Source: CAZFBA01 sp964517135 (GTDB lineage: Bacteria > Cyanobacteriota > Vampirovibrionia > JBFMGH01). From it: 64,000 nt of DNA. The stretch covers positions 19,705 to 83,704 of the forward strand of contig CAZFBA010000016.1 of the NCBI GenBank assembly GCA_964517135.1, read 5' to 3'. This document shows positions 53,750-63,182 of this stretch, piece after piece. Position numbers and translations under genes: made by a program. Position 1 is the stretch's first letter. Each line of letters begins with the position of its first letter. Under the pieces are notes generated by a model that worked only from the letters and a program-made list of their open reading frames with translations, was not told where the DNA came from and ran no database searches.

Positions 53750-54502
53750 ATGGCAAAAAAACCTTCAAATAAAGTACAACGAACATTTGCAATAGGAGAT
53801 ATTCACGGCTACTGGAAACATCTTCAAGCCCTGCTCAAGTTTATTAACTATTCACAGTCTACAGACAGATTAATATTTCTTGGAGACTATATAGACAGAG
53901 GAGATAACCCCAAAAAAACCCTTGATATCGTTATGAAACTTCAAAAAGAAAGCCTTTTTACTATCTGCCTGATGGGAAACCATGAAGATATAATGCTCAG
54001 CAATATTAAAGAAGATCGAAGACATTCAAAAGGTATATGGCTCTCAAATGGCTGTGAAGCAACTCTCAGTTCTTTAGGTTTAAGTCTTTACACTAATTTA
54101 GACAAAATTGATTCTGAATATATACAGTTTTTAGAGTCTTTAAAGCAAATTTTCATTGATGAAGAGCTAAAAATGGTTTTTGCTCACGCTGGTGTTGATC
54201 CTCTAAAATCTGTCTATGAACAGGATTGCTTTGATGTGTTTAGAGGTCCAATGTGGATCAGGCCTGATTTCTATAATAATAAAAATCCGGCACCAGGATA
54301 TAGAGTCATTTTTGGCCATACACCTGTGTATAATATCAAACCCGGACTTGAATCTGTCTTCTGGGATAAAACTAAAATAGGTATTGAAACAGGTATAGCC
54401 TATGGTAAAAAGCTTACTGCCCTGCAAATAATACCAGGCAAGAAATTAAAAGCCTTTTATGTAAATAAAAACTTTGAAACAAGTATCGAAGAGGAACCAT
54501 AA
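53750..54502 (+). CDS. Serine/threonine protein phosphatase (PPP family)
   Basis: 250 residues of a calcineurin-like metallophosphoesterase. The three PPP motifs are present: FAIGDIHGYWKHL (about 12-24), FLGDYIDRGDN (about 44-54) and MGNHED (about 75-80), with a later metal-ligand segment FAHAGVDP and GHTPVYN. It is cytoplasmic. It probably removes phosphate from Ser/Thr or Tyr. No Ser/Thr kinase is in the window. The alcohol dehydrogenase starts on its last base. Confidence 0.93.
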   Translation: MAKKPSNKVQRTFAIGDIHGYWKHLQALLKFINYSQSTDRLIFLGDYIDRGDNPKKTLDIVMKLQKESLFTICLMGNHEDIMLSNIKEDRRHSKGIWLSNGCEATLSSLGLSLYTNLDKIDSEYIQFLESLKQIFIDEELKMVFAHAGVDPLKSVYEQDCFDVFRGPMWIRPDFYNNKNPAPGYRVIFGHTPVYNIKPGLESVFWDKTKIGIETGIAYGKKLTALQIIPGKKLKAFYVNKNFETSIEEEP

Positions 54503-55533
54503 TGACTACTATGAAAGCTGCACTGCTAAAAGAAAACTTTGAAAAACTTTCTATTGAAAGAGTATCACTTCCAGAAATAGGAGATGGTGACGTATTAATA
54601 AGCGTTAAAGCCTGTGGAGTCTGCCACACTGACCTTCACTACATTGACCATGGGGTTAAAACTTTTAAACCCAGGCCACTAATACTTGGTCATGAAGCTG
54701 CAGGTATAGTGGAATCTACAGGTAAAAATGTAACCAGACTTCAAGTAAATGATAGAGTAGTGATTCCAGCAGTTTTAACCTGTGGAGAATGCATAAACTG
54801 TCTGAATGGAAGATCTAATATTTGCCTAAATATGAAAATGCCAGGTAATCATATTAATGGCGCCTATGCTGAATATATTTCTGTACCCTCAAAAGATATA
54901 CTTAAATTGCCAGAAAATATAAGTTTTGAAGAAGGTGCGCTGGTAGCAGATGCTCTTAGTACCGCCTACCATGCGGTATATAACCGTACATTGCCAGTAA
55001 AAAACTCATGTGTAGTTGTTTTTGGCTGCGGTGGAATTGGTACAAGTATTATACAAATGGCCAAAACCATTAATGCAACTGTAATAGCTGTTGATATAAA
55101 GGACGAAAAGCTTGAATATGCTAAATACTTTGGTGCTGATTATACAATTAACTTTAATAAATGTAACATTATAGATACTATAAAATCTCTTGACCTGCCA
55201 ACAATAGATACAATATACGAAGCAGCTGGCACTAAAAATACACTTGAAACAGCACTTAAGCTTGCATCATACGGAACTAAAATTTGTACAGTAGGCTTTA
55301 TGATGGATAAAGTTACAATAAATCCTGCCAGAATTATGTTTATGGAACAAAATATAATGGGAAGCCTCGGATGTAAGCCAGAAGACCTGAATAAAGTTAT
55401 AAATTTAATTCAGACAAACAAAATTAATGCAAAAACAATGATTTCTAATAAATATTGTCTCGATGAAATCAATAATGCACTCGATGACCTGCGCCTGTCA
55501 AAAGGAATCAGGCCACTTATTGTATTTAATTGA
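54502..55533 (+). CDS. Zinc-dependent alcohol dehydrogenase (MDR)
   Basis: 343 residues. The catalytic zinc site is in ACGVCHTDLHY and LGHEAAG, and the structural zinc has four cysteines (CGECINCLNGRSNIC, about 95-110). The NAD-binding fold starts VVVFGCGGIGTSIIQMAK (about 170-188), followed by the conserved aspartate (VIAVDI) that prefers NAD over NADP. The substrate could be an alcohol or a cyclic acyl-CoA. Overlaps the phosphatase stop by one base (TAATG), so they are co-expressed. Confidence 0.92.
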   Translation: MTTMKAALLKENFEKLSIERVSLPEIGDGDVLISVKACGVCHTDLHYIDHGVKTFKPRPLILGHEAAGIVESTGKNVTRLQVNDRVVIPAVLTCGECINCLNGRSNICLNMKMPGNHINGAYAEYISVPSKDILKLPENISFEEGALVADALSTAYHAVYNRTLPVKNSCVVVFGCGGIGTSIIQMAKTINATVIAVDIKDEKLEYAKYFGADYTINFNKCNIIDTIKSLDLPTIDTIYEAAGTKNTLETALKLASYGTKICTVGFMMDKVTINPARIMFMEQNIMGSLGCKPEDLNKVINLIQTNKINAKTMISNKYCLDEINNALDDLRLSKGIRPLIVFN

Positions 55534-55640
55534 TGAAAAATTTTATTATCTCTTATTTTATAAAAACCAGATTATACATTAAATTTAATACAAAGATTGC
55601 CTACTTCATAAAGACTTATGCAAGAGATATTTGATTCTTT

Positions 55641-55759
55641 GTTTTCGATTTTCAAAAAATAAAATTTAAGATATGGGTTGAACGAGCAGGCGTAGCCTGA
55701 GAGTGAGGCCCAATACCTTCCTTCAGGGTGGGCGGGATTTGGGTTTGAAAATCGAAAAA
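55641..55759 (+). mobile_element. MITE-like element, site 3
   Basis: About 119 bases with perfect 15-bp terminal inverted repeats, TTTTCGATTTTCAAA and its reverse complement. The left inner flank matches the copies at 37916 and 8758. The interior has a CAGGC-GTA-GCCTG hairpin. It carries no coding capacity. It sits in the 549-base gap between the dehydrogenase and the coiled-coil protein; the remainder of that gap (55760-56082) is AT-rich and shows no gene. Confidence 0.7.
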
Positions 55760-56082
55760 ATTTTAAATTATGCTCTGTTCTAGAATACATATTACTATAG
55801 GGCTAAAAGTTGTTTTGCATGAAAAATGATTGAAAAAATATATATGTATTACTATTTCGATTATCCCTAAATCAAAGGATTTCTGTTATTATATTCTGAT
55901 AAAGATATCAAATTATTAAACCATTAAATGAATTTTATCGGTATATGCTTATTATATGATGGTGTTTACTGTTTTGCTTTAATCATTAATGATACACTAT
56001 CAATTTGTTTAATAATGTTTATTGATTCGGCGCTAAATCTTTATACACTTTTCAGCTACGGCAAGCATTGAGAGGATTAATC

Positions 56083-59000
56083 ATGGCAGAATACATTAAA
56101 ATTGCAGAATATTGTGAGGTTACAGGTTATAGCAAATCAAAAGTGTACAGAGCTATTAATTCAGGAGCTATTAAAACTAAAAAAGTAGATGGGGTAAAGT
56201 TCATTGATATAGATAGTCTACCTGAAGAGTTTAAAATGCCTGGTAGCAATGATAATGAGGCTGCTGAAGCTATTCTTGAAAAAGATTTAACCAGTAACAA
56301 AACCTCTGAGGCCTTTTCTGAAAGTAAACCAGTTGATAATCATCTTGATTATTTCGTATCTTTTTGCGAAAGACTGGAACAAAGTACGCAGTTTGCCCTT
56401 AAAAGCCAGGATGAAAGCATTCAACTTTTGAAAAATGAACTTAACGAAAAGAACAGGCAGGTTCAAACACTCAAAACCCTTATTGAATCATCAGGAGAAG
56501 TGGTTGATCTTCAGCTATTAGATGAAAAATTACCTGCAATAGATGAGTTTGAAAAAGCACTAAAAGAAAAAGATAAGACCATTGTTAATCTGGAAAAGAA
56601 AGTTAATCAAATACTTGAGCGACTATCAAAACTAGATGGAGACACTGAAAGTTTATTTATGGTAGAGGTTGATCATGAATCTGACCTACAGAGAGACGAT
56701 TATATAACTGTTCTTGGAGCAAAAGCCTCTGAAACCAGCACTTGTGAAAAAAGCAGCATGCCAGAGGGATATTTATCCGAAACTAATCAAGAATTAATAA
56801 CATCTTTACAGCAAGAAATAAAAGAGCTACAGGAAAAAATCATCGGGTATGACAATACTCTTGAAGAAAAACAAAAATTTATTCAAGAACTTGAAAAAAC
56901 AATGGTACAGACAGACATTTTAAAAGAATCAAGCCCTTCTCTTGAAGAACAATTTAAAGAAACATCAAACCAGTACAAAGAACAGATAACCAAACTGGAA
57001 GATACTGTTAATGAAAAAAGTCTCATAATAAGCACTCTAGAAAAAGACTTATCTAATTTTCAAGTTAAATTAAGTGAATTAGAAACTGTCATTACTGAAA
57101 AACAGGATAAAATAAACGTATTAGAAAATCAGCCCGATGACAAAAAAGAGCTTATAGATAAAATTAATCAACTAGAAGAATCTCTCACCTCAAAAGAAGA
57201 GCAAATAAGTACGCTTGAAAACAACCTCAAAGAGAAAAAAGAAACTCTTTATAATCTTGAAAATGAACTTTATGACAAACAACAGAAATTGCTTTCTTTT
57301 GATAAGTATCCGGAAGACATTAAAAGCGAACTTAACCGTCTTGAAACAGAACTTGATGTAAGGCAAAGTCACATTAAAAGACTTGAAGGTGAACTCAATA
57401 AGTTTAAATATGAAATTCCTAACCTTGAAAAAGAATCTATAGATGTAAAATTAAGATTTTCATACCTGATGAATGAAATAGATGACCATAAAAAAACAAT
57501 ATTAAAACTTGAATCAACCTTGAAAGAAAAAGATGAGTTATTAGCTGATACTGAAAATACTGTTCAGGAAAGACAGAACAGGATTACAGACATGCAAAAT
57601 ATTTCAGAAAAAAGAAAACAACGTATTGAAGGTCTTGAAAAAGAACTTAGCTCAAAACAACAAAAAATTATTGAGCTTGAAAATACTATAAATACTTTAA
57701 ATGAAGGAGATCAGGCAGAAATTTTAACTCCTGAAAAAATTGAAGAATTTGAAAAAATGAAAATTGAGCTGGAAGAGAAAAGCCAGTATATAAAAGAATT
57801 AGAAAAAAATATTGCTGAAAAAGATCTTTCAAGTACAGATTTTATGACACAAGAAAATCAAATAACCGCACTGGAAAATGAACTGTTACAGAAAAACAAG
57901 CACATAACTTATCTCGAAGGTAAGTTAAATGAAACAGAACCTGTACATATTAATACAGACGGGCTTATTCAAGAAAAAGATGAGCAAATAACCTTGTTGC
58001 AAAAAGAATTGCAGGAAAAAAATGAACAAATTGAATTTTTATCAAAAAAACTCGATTCTGATGAAACAACCAGACCTGATTTTGAAGAAGAACTATTGAA
58101 GAAAGATGAACAAATTGAAAAACTTGAAAACGAACTTAAAGAATATATTTCAGAACTGGAAGCCAGAAAACAGGACCTAACAGAAGATAAAACCAGTAAG
58201 GAAGAAGATGTCGACCTTAAAAATGAACAAATCAAAAATCTGGAAAATGAATTAAAAACAAGAGAAGAATATATTCAAGAAATAGAAAATAAATTAAATA
58301 ATCTGATATCGCAAAAAGAAGAGCTGGAAACAAAAATCAACTCTATAAATAATCTTGAGTCTGAATTAGCAAAAAAACAGGAATATATTGAACAGATTGA
58401 AATACAACTTGATGCCCTTAAAACCACTGAATCAAACATGTTTTCTGATGATTCTGAAGGCATTATCCCTGAGATATCAAAATTCAAGCAGGAAATAGAA
58501 GAAAAAAATCTTATCATATCAGAACTTGAAGAGAGATTAACCCGTTTTAATCAAGATAGACCGTTATCTTCTATTGATGACTCTGAATTTGGCATCGAAG
58601 ATATTGATATAAAGCTCGATGAAATGCCCGGGTTAACTGATAAACTTGAAAAACTTGAAGAAAAAAATAATGTATCACACGAACTACAGGAAGAACTTCA
58701 ACTGAAAGAATCAAAAATAAAAGAATTAGAAGAATTGCTGGAAATAAAAAGCAGTCAACTTAATGAGTTAACTGAAAAACAGGTATCTCTAGAAATGCCC
58801 GATCAGGGAGATAGCCAAAGAGACAGTCTTATCAGGAAGCTAGAAATACAGATTGAAAGTCTAATAGAAGATAACCAGAAAAAAAATGCCAAAATAGAAG
58901 AACTGGAATATGCAATGACCAGTCCGGCAGGCTATTCTACCCGTTATAACTTAAATACTGGTAATGCCAACCTTGAAGTTGAAAAACTAAAACTGGCCAA

Positions 59001-59373
59001 CGAACAGGCTAAAAACCTTATAAATTCAAAAGAAACAGAAATTGAACGTTTGAGAGAAAAGCTGGTGAGTGTTCAAAGTGAAATAGAATCTAAAGACGAT
59101 GAAATAAAAAAAGAAAGAGAAAAAGCTATTAAACTTGCCCTTGCAAAATCTGAACATTTTAAGGGTGAAGGCACTGAAACTCAAGCCGGTGAAGTTATTC
59201 AAGAACAGCTTGATGAAAAAGAGAATCAGATTAAAGCTCTTCAGCAAGAACTTGAAGATACTACAGGCAAGTTAAGAGAGCTTGAATGGAAAAACGAACA
59301 GCTTTATCGAAAAGTCAAAGGCACCGAAATCGGTGATGACAAAAAAGATGGAGGATTTTTTAAGAAGCTTTAG
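56083..59373 (+). CDS. Long coiled-coil protein with N-terminal HTH_17 domain
   Basis: 1096 residues. The first 50 residues are an excisionase/MerR-like HTH: YIKIAEYCEVTGYSKSKVYR, then AINSGAIKTKKVDGVKFIDI. A short linker follows, and from about 90 to 1080 it is almost continuous heptad coiled coil rich in Glu, Lys and Leu, with recurrent LExEL(N/K/Q)EK blocks. It ends in a short basic KKDGGFFKKL. There are no signal peptide, membrane helix or Walker motifs, so it is not an SMC ATPase. ATG 56083 has AGAGGA six bases upstream; a TTG at 56068 is also possible. It could bridge DNA and another structure; nothing shows which. Confidence 0.85.
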   Translation: MAEYIKIAEYCEVTGYSKSKVYRAINSGAIKTKKVDGVKFIDIDSLPEEFKMPGSNDNEAAEAILEKDLTSNKTSEAFSESKPVDNHLDYFVSFCERLEQSTQFALKSQDESIQLLKNELNEKNRQVQTLKTLIESSGEVVDLQLLDEKLPAIDEFEKALKEKDKTIVNLEKKVNQILERLSKLDGDTESLFMVEVDHESDLQRDDYITVLGAKASETSTCEKSSMPEGYLSETNQELITSLQQEIKELQEKIIGYDNTLEEKQKFIQELEKTMVQTDILKESSPSLEEQFKETSNQYKEQITKLEDTVNEKSLIISTLEKDLSNFQVKLSELETVITEKQDKINVLENQPDDKKELIDKINQLEESLTSKEEQISTLENNLKEKKETLYNLENELYDKQQKLLSFDKYPEDIKSELNRLETELDVRQSHIKRLEGELNKFKYEIPNLEKESIDVKLRFSYLMNEIDDHKKTILKLESTLKEKDELLADTENTVQERQNRITDMQNISEKRKQRIEGLEKELSSKQQKIIELENTINTLNEGDQAEILTPEKIEEFEKMKIELEEKSQYIKELEKNIAEKDLSSTDFMTQENQITALENELLQKNKHITYLEGKLNETEPVHINTDGLIQEKDEQITLLQKELQEKNEQIEFLSKKLDSDETTRPDFEEELLKKDEQIEKLENELKEYISELEARKQDLTEDKTSKEEDVDLKNEQIKNLENELKTREEYIQEIENKLNNLISQKEELETKINSINNLESELAKKQEYIEQIEIQLDALKTTESNMFSDDSEGIIPEISKFKQEIEEKNLIISELEERLTRFNQDRPLSSIDDSEFGIEDIDIKLDEMPGLTDKLEKLEEKNNVSHELQEELQLKESKIKELEELLEIKSSQLNELTEKQVSLEMPDQGDSQRDSLIRKLEIQIESLIEDNQKKNAKIEELEYAMTSPAGYSTRYNLNTGNANLEVEKLKLANEQAKNLINSKETEIERLREKLVSVQSEIESKDDEIKKEREKAIKLALAKSEHFKGEGTETQAGEVIQEQLDEKENQIKALQQELEDTTGKLRELEWKNEQLYRKVKGTEIGDDKKDGGFFKKL

Positions 59374-59440
59374 TTTTTCTGATTGCATTTCAAAAAAGTA
59401 TTAATAAAATGCATATTTTCATTAAAACACCTGGCCTGCT

Positions 59441-59707
59441 TTAAAACAGTTCAAGGCTGTCAAAATCAGAATTTTTAAAGTTATCAGTTTCAAGCAGCTG
59501 TTTTGTTTCAAGATTTTTTTTTTGCAGTATGGAGAGTATTTCTTCTTCTGGTGGTGGGTTATAGACTATCAAAGCAATCTGGCACCCGTGTTCACCGAGA
59601 AGGTCTGGTGCAGGTATTATATCGACGTTATATTTGCCTTTTAACAACCGTTTAGCTTTTATCGTGCTGTGTGTGGTTGAAAAGGTAATCAACAATACTT
59701 TATCCAT
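59441..59707 (-). CDS. DUF3343 protein
   Basis: 88 residues matching DUF3343, small proteins proposed to act as selenium or sulfur carriers. It begins MDKVLLITFSTTHSTIKAKR (an alpha-beta ferredoxin-like fold) and has IPAPDLLGEHGCQIALIV with one cysteine, a candidate carrier residue. It overlaps the end of the TatD gene by eight bases (ATG 59707), so it is translated after TatD. Function is not established. Confidence 0.75.
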   Translation of the reverse strand: MDKVLLITFSTTHSTIKAKRLLKGKYNVDIIPAPDLLGEHGCQIALIVYNPPPEEEILSILQKKNLETKQLLETDNFKNSDFDSLELF

Positions 59708-60479
59708 CAAGTTTAAAGAGCCTTATAGCGTTTTCTGTAGTAACTCTGGCTACTTCTTCGAAGTCAATATTTTTTATACGGGCTATTTCTTCAGCGACAA
59801 ATTTAACATATTCAGGCTTGTTGGGGCGTTTGCCTCTATAGGGGTGGGGGGTCAAGTAGGGAGAGTCGGTTTCGACCATCAGTTTTTCCAGTGGAACTTT
59901 CAGTGCGACTTCTTTAGGTTTTTTGGCGTTTTTAAAAGTTACAGGGCCACCGAGGCCAATGTAGAAGCCTTCCTGGATGCATTCCTGGGCAAGTTCAGCG
60001 CTGCCTGAAAAGCAATGCATGACTCCTGTAATGCCTTTTGTCTTTGCTGTTCTGAGAAATTCCAGTGTATCGCTGTGGGCATCTCTATTGTGAATAATTA
60101 GCGGCAGGTTATTTTCTTTTGCGAGTTCGATATGGGCGTTAAAGACTTCTTTTTGTCTGTCTTTGTTGTCTTTTGTCCAGTAGTAATCGAGTCCTGTTTC
60201 GCCCACTGCAACCATTTTAGGGTGTTTCAGTATGTTATTCAGTGTTTCATAAGAGTTCTGGTTCCAGGTATTTACATCTTGAGGGTGGCAGGAGGCAGCC
60301 CCAAACAGGCAATCGTATTTTTCAATCAGTTCAACAATATCTGGCATTGCACTGACAGTTACGCCGGGTATAATTATTTTTTCCACCCCATTCAGCTGTG
60401 CAGAGTTCAATACATTTCCTATATCTGCTTTTAAGTCAAGCATATCAAGGTGTGCATGGCTGTCAATTAGAGATATCAT
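59700..60479 (-). CDS. TatD-family metal-dependent hydrolase
   Basis: 259 residues of an amidohydrolase-fold deoxyribonuclease. Metal ligands are in SLIDSHAHLDML (about 4-15), VGETGLDYYW (catalytic glutamate), NLPLIIHNRDAH, MHCFSG and METDSPYLTPHPYRGKRPN. The NKPEYVKFVAEEIARIK end is typical. Roles in DNA repair or tRNA quality control are known for relatives; here the exact substrate is not known. It heads the pair with the DUF3343 gene. Confidence 0.95.
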   Translation of the reverse strand: MISLIDSHAHLDMLDLKADIGNVLNSAQLNGVEKIIIPGVTVSAMPDIVELIEKYDCLFGAASCHPQDVNTWNQNSYETLNNILKHPKMVAVGETGLDYYWTKDNKDRQKEVFNAHIELAKENNLPLIIHNRDAHSDTLEFLRTAKTKGITGVMHCFSGSAELAQECIQEGFYIGLGGPVTFKNAKKPKEVALKVPLEKLMVETDSPYLTPHPYRGKRPNKPEYVKFVAEEIARIKNIDFEEVARVTTENAIRLFKLDG

Positions 60480-60558
60480 AAAGTTCTCCTGATTTTATAC
60501 CCATTTGTTTCTAAGCTATGACTTTTCACAGGATTATTTTGAAAGCCCGACTTACTAT

Positions 60559-60584
60559 CTCTGGAATCAGTTGCCTTTTGGTGG
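60559..60584 (+). repeat. Dispersed repeat CTCTGGAATCAG..., copy 2
   Basis: 24 of 26 identical to 13240-13265; differences are A/G at two places. It lies in the 144-base gap between the NYN gene and TatD. A CTTTTCACAGGAT block upstream (60522) is also shared. Confidence 0.65.
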
Positions 60585-60623
60585 CAGCTTAGTGCTGGTC
60601 GTATTATAAGGTGGTTTGATAGT

Positions 60624-61139
60624 TTAGAAGGAGCTATTATCATAGTCAATTTTTTCTACTTTAGATATTTTGTCAATGATTTCATCAAATACAATAAATT
60701 TATCTGCCACATCAATGAGGCGGGGTGATGTATTGTTGCGGAATCCGGCTATTTCGACTCTGACACCTTTGTATGCTACGATATTAATGGCATAGGCAAA
60801 GTCTTCATCGCCGCTCACCAGAATAGCTGTATCGTATTTGTCGACCAGGCTTAGCATGTCTACAGCTATTTCGACATCCAGGTTAGCCTTTTTGGTTCCA
60901 TCGGGGAAAACTTTCAGGTCTTTTTGAACTACTCTGTAGCCATTGCGGCGCATCCAGTGAAGAAATCCTACTTGACGGGCGGCGTGTTCATCTACGCCTG
61001 TATAGAAAAATGCCCTCAGTAAAGAATCTTCTGCGCACAAATAACGTAATAGTCGGGCATAATCTATTTCTATACCGGCAGTTTTGGCTGCATGAAACAG
61101 GTTATTGCCATCTATGAATATAGCAATTCGTCCTCTCAT
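60624..61139 (-). CDS. NYN-domain (LabA/DUF88-like) protein
   Basis: 171 residues of a PIN-like NYN domain. The acidic active-site residues are visible in IAIFIDGNNLFHAAK, in the KKANLDVEIAVDML segment, and in AILVSGDEDFAYAIN, as in LabA-type RNA-binding/nuclease proteins. In cyanobacteria LabA influences output of the circadian clock, but no kai gene is here. It is cytoplasmic. It stands apart from metG (112 bases) and from TatD. Confidence 0.88.
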   Translation of the reverse strand: MRGRIAIFIDGNNLFHAAKTAGIEIDYARLLRYLCAEDSLLRAFFYTGVDEHAARQVGFLHWMRRNGYRVVQKDLKVFPDGTKKANLDVEIAVDMLSLVDKYDTAILVSGDEDFAYAINIVAYKGVRVEIAGFRNNTSPRLIDVADKFIVFDEIIDKISKVEKIDYDNSSF

Positions 61140-61250
61140 AGAATACCTCTTCTGTAATGATGGTTTCAGGAAAATATTTTATCACATTTACTGAAATAGT
61201 TTATCTCTGCTTATCTAATTCGTCTTATTTACAATATAGAAAGTTTTTGG

Positions 61251-62810
61251 CTATTTTTTCTTTTTGTCTCCTGCCAGTTGAGAGCCAATCCGCAGGAATA
61301 CCGGTTCAATTTTACCTTTATCTATAACAATGTCAGATTTCAGGCCACCCCAGTTAAGTTTGTCATAGTTAAATTCAGTCTTAGTTTTTTCAATGCCGAG
61401 TTGAGAAAACATTTTTGCAGCTATATTGGGTACTACAGGTTCAATCATAATAGAAACCCATCTGAGCGTTTCAAGTACATTATAAAGTATAGCAAGGCAT
61501 TCAGGCATTTTTTCAGGTTCTTTAGCTTTGCTCCAGGGTTGTTGATCGTTAACGTATTTGTTGGCATTGTCTACCAGCTTTATTATCAGGTTGCAGGCAT
61601 TGCCAATCTGGTAGTCTTGAAACTCTTTTTTGACTGCTTTTTTAGTTTCTTCGCAGAGTTTAGAGAGTTCATTTCTGTTTGTAGCATCAGGTATTCTGCC
61701 ATCATTGTATTTGATCAGCATACTGAGGGTTCTATTCAGCAGGTTACCAAGGTTATTGGCAAGGTCGGCATCCACTTTGTTGACAAAATCATCTTCAGAG
61801 AAGTTAGCATCTTTGCCAAGAAGGGCATTAGAAAGCAGGTAATAGCGTATGGCGTCGTTATCAGAGAGGTTGTATTTTGCTGTAACCTCCAGAGGGTCAA
61901 CAATATTGCCAATGGATTTAGACATTTTTGACTCTTCGACTGTAATAAAACCATGTACAGCAAGGGTTTCAGGCAGTGGCAGATCCATTGCCATCAGCAT
62001 GCAGGGCCAGAAAATAGCGTGGAACTTGATAATGTCTTTGCCGATGACGTGAACATCAGCGGGCCAGTATTTTTCAAAGAGAGTTTGATCATTAAGATAG
62101 CCTATGCCGGTGATATAGTTACTCAGGGCGTCAATCCAGACATAGATTGTTTGCTCGTTGTCCCCTGGCACAGGTACTCCCCAGGATACAGAGGTGGTAG
62201 CCCTTGATACACTTATATCCTCAATGTTTTCAAGCTGGTTCAGTATCTCGTTTTTTCTAAACTCAGGTAAAATAAACCGGGGATGACTTTTGATATGGTC
62301 TATCAGGCGGTCTTTATATCTGGTTAGTCTGAAGAAATAGTTTTCTTCGATAACTTCTACAGGAGCTTCATTGTGGTCAGGGCATTTACCATCTTCCAGT
62401 TCTCGAGGAGTAAGAAATTTTTCGCACCCATTGCAGTACAAACCTGAATATTTAGCTTTATAAATATCTCCCCGGGATACAAGTGTCTTGAAAATATGTG
62501 TTACTACTGCATAATGAGCTTCTTCTGTCGTTCTAATAAAGCGGTTATAAGAGATATCAAGATCTTTCCAGACTTCTTTGAATTTTTGCGAATTATCATC
62601 TGTCAGTTGTTGTGGGGTTTTATTGAATTTATGGGCTGTTTTTTGAATCTTGGTGCCATGTTCATCTGTGCCGGTCAGAAAAAATACATCCTGCCCGCAA
62701 AGTCTGAAATGCCTTGCTATTGAATCTGTCATGATTTTTTCATAGGCATGGCCAATGTGAGGGTGGCCGTTTACGTAGTCTATAGCTGTTGTGATGTAGA
62801 ATTTGCCCAT
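61251..62810 (-). CDS. metG: Methionyl-tRNA synthetase
   Basis: 519 residues. It has the HIGH motif in YVNGHPHIGHAYEK and KMSKS in EESKMSKSIGNIV (about 294-306). The zinc knuckle is CNGCEKFLTPRELEDGKCPD plus a following histidine, so the fourth ligand is probably His rather than Cys. There is no C-terminal EMAP/tRNA-binding domain, which is normal for the short form. It charges initiator and elongator tRNA-Met. On its upstream side the sequence changes into the GC-rich repeat array. Confidence 0.97.
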   Translation of the reverse strand: MGKFYITTAIDYVNGHPHIGHAYEKIMTDSIARHFRLCGQDVFFLTGTDEHGTKIQKTAHKFNKTPQQLTDDNSQKFKEVWKDLDISYNRFIRTTEEAHYAVVTHIFKTLVSRGDIYKAKYSGLYCNGCEKFLTPRELEDGKCPDHNEAPVEVIEENYFFRLTRYKDRLIDHIKSHPRFILPEFRKNEILNQLENIEDISVSRATTSVSWGVPVPGDNEQTIYVWIDALSNYITGIGYLNDQTLFEKYWPADVHVIGKDIIKFHAIFWPCMLMAMDLPLPETLAVHGFITVEESKMSKSIGNIVDPLEVTAKYNLSDNDAIRYYLLSNALLGKDANFSEDDFVNKVDADLANNLGNLLNRTLSMLIKYNDGRIPDATNRNELSKLCEETKKAVKKEFQDYQIGNACNLIIKLVDNANKYVNDQQPWSKAKEPEKMPECLAILYNVLETLRWVSIMIEPVVPNIAAKMFSQLGIEKTKTEFNYDKLNWGGLKSDIVIDKGKIEPVFLRIGSQLAGDKKKK

Positions 62811-62856
62811 ATTTTTTCCTCTATAATTAATTTCAGGTGCTGTTCAGCATGTAATG

Positions 62857-62885
62857 ATTATAATACTTAAAAAGATTTGTGTATA
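62857..62885 (-). promoter_or_regulatory. Candidate metG promoter
   Basis: TATAAT on the minus strand at 62857-62862 with TATACA 17 bases farther upstream (62880-62885). It is 47 bases before the metG ATG. The -35 is only a four-of-six match. Confidence 0.35.
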
Positions 62886-62919
62886 ACTAAAAACGTATTA
62901 GGTTTTAAAGACCTGTTAT

Positions 62920-63043
62920 GACTACAATTGTCCTGCAGACTTCACACGCTCCCACTTTTCCCCTGAAGGGATGGGCATCTCTAATCAAATTTTCATTTAG
63001 AGCTGCCGCATTGAAAAAAAGTGGGTCAAAAAACTTATCACTG
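62920..63043 (+). repeat. Repeat unit A (124 bases)
   Basis: Begins GACTACAATTGTCCTGCAG and ends AAAACTTATCACTG. It recurs apparently without change at 63201-63324 and with one change at 63702-63825 (AAATTTTCAT becomes AAATTGTCAT). Contains ACTTTTCCCCTGAAGGG and a GTGGGTC segment. Downstream sequence differs between copies. Confidence 0.9.
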
Positions 63044-63061
63044 CGGCGCCGTAGGCGCCGC
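63043..63061. repeat. 8-bp stem hairpin with GTA loop
   Basis: GCGGCGCC, loop GTA, GGCGCCGC. The same hairpin with its right flank (ATAACACCCTCATAA) recurs at 63641-63673. Confidence 0.85.
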
Positions 63062-63119
63062 ATAACACCCTCATAAAACAGGGTTCAGAGTGCCATGACT
63101 TCTGTCTCCTGTTAAATGA

Positions 63120-63160
63120 GGGTTTCAGGGCGCCGGGCGCAGCCCGGCGCCCTGAAACCC
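63120..63160. repeat. 19-bp perfect stem hairpin
   Basis: GGGTTTCAGGGCGCCGGGC, loop GCA, then the exact complement GCCCGGCGCCCTGAAACCC. It is the strongest inverted repeat in the window, very GC-rich and without a T-run. Confidence 0.92.
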
Positions 63161-63182
63161 GACCCCTGGGGGTGGGTGGGCG

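Noticed and set aside
55572..55790. Minus-strand 72-codon frame
   Set aside because: It runs across the MITE-like repeat and has no ribosome site or recognisable sequence.
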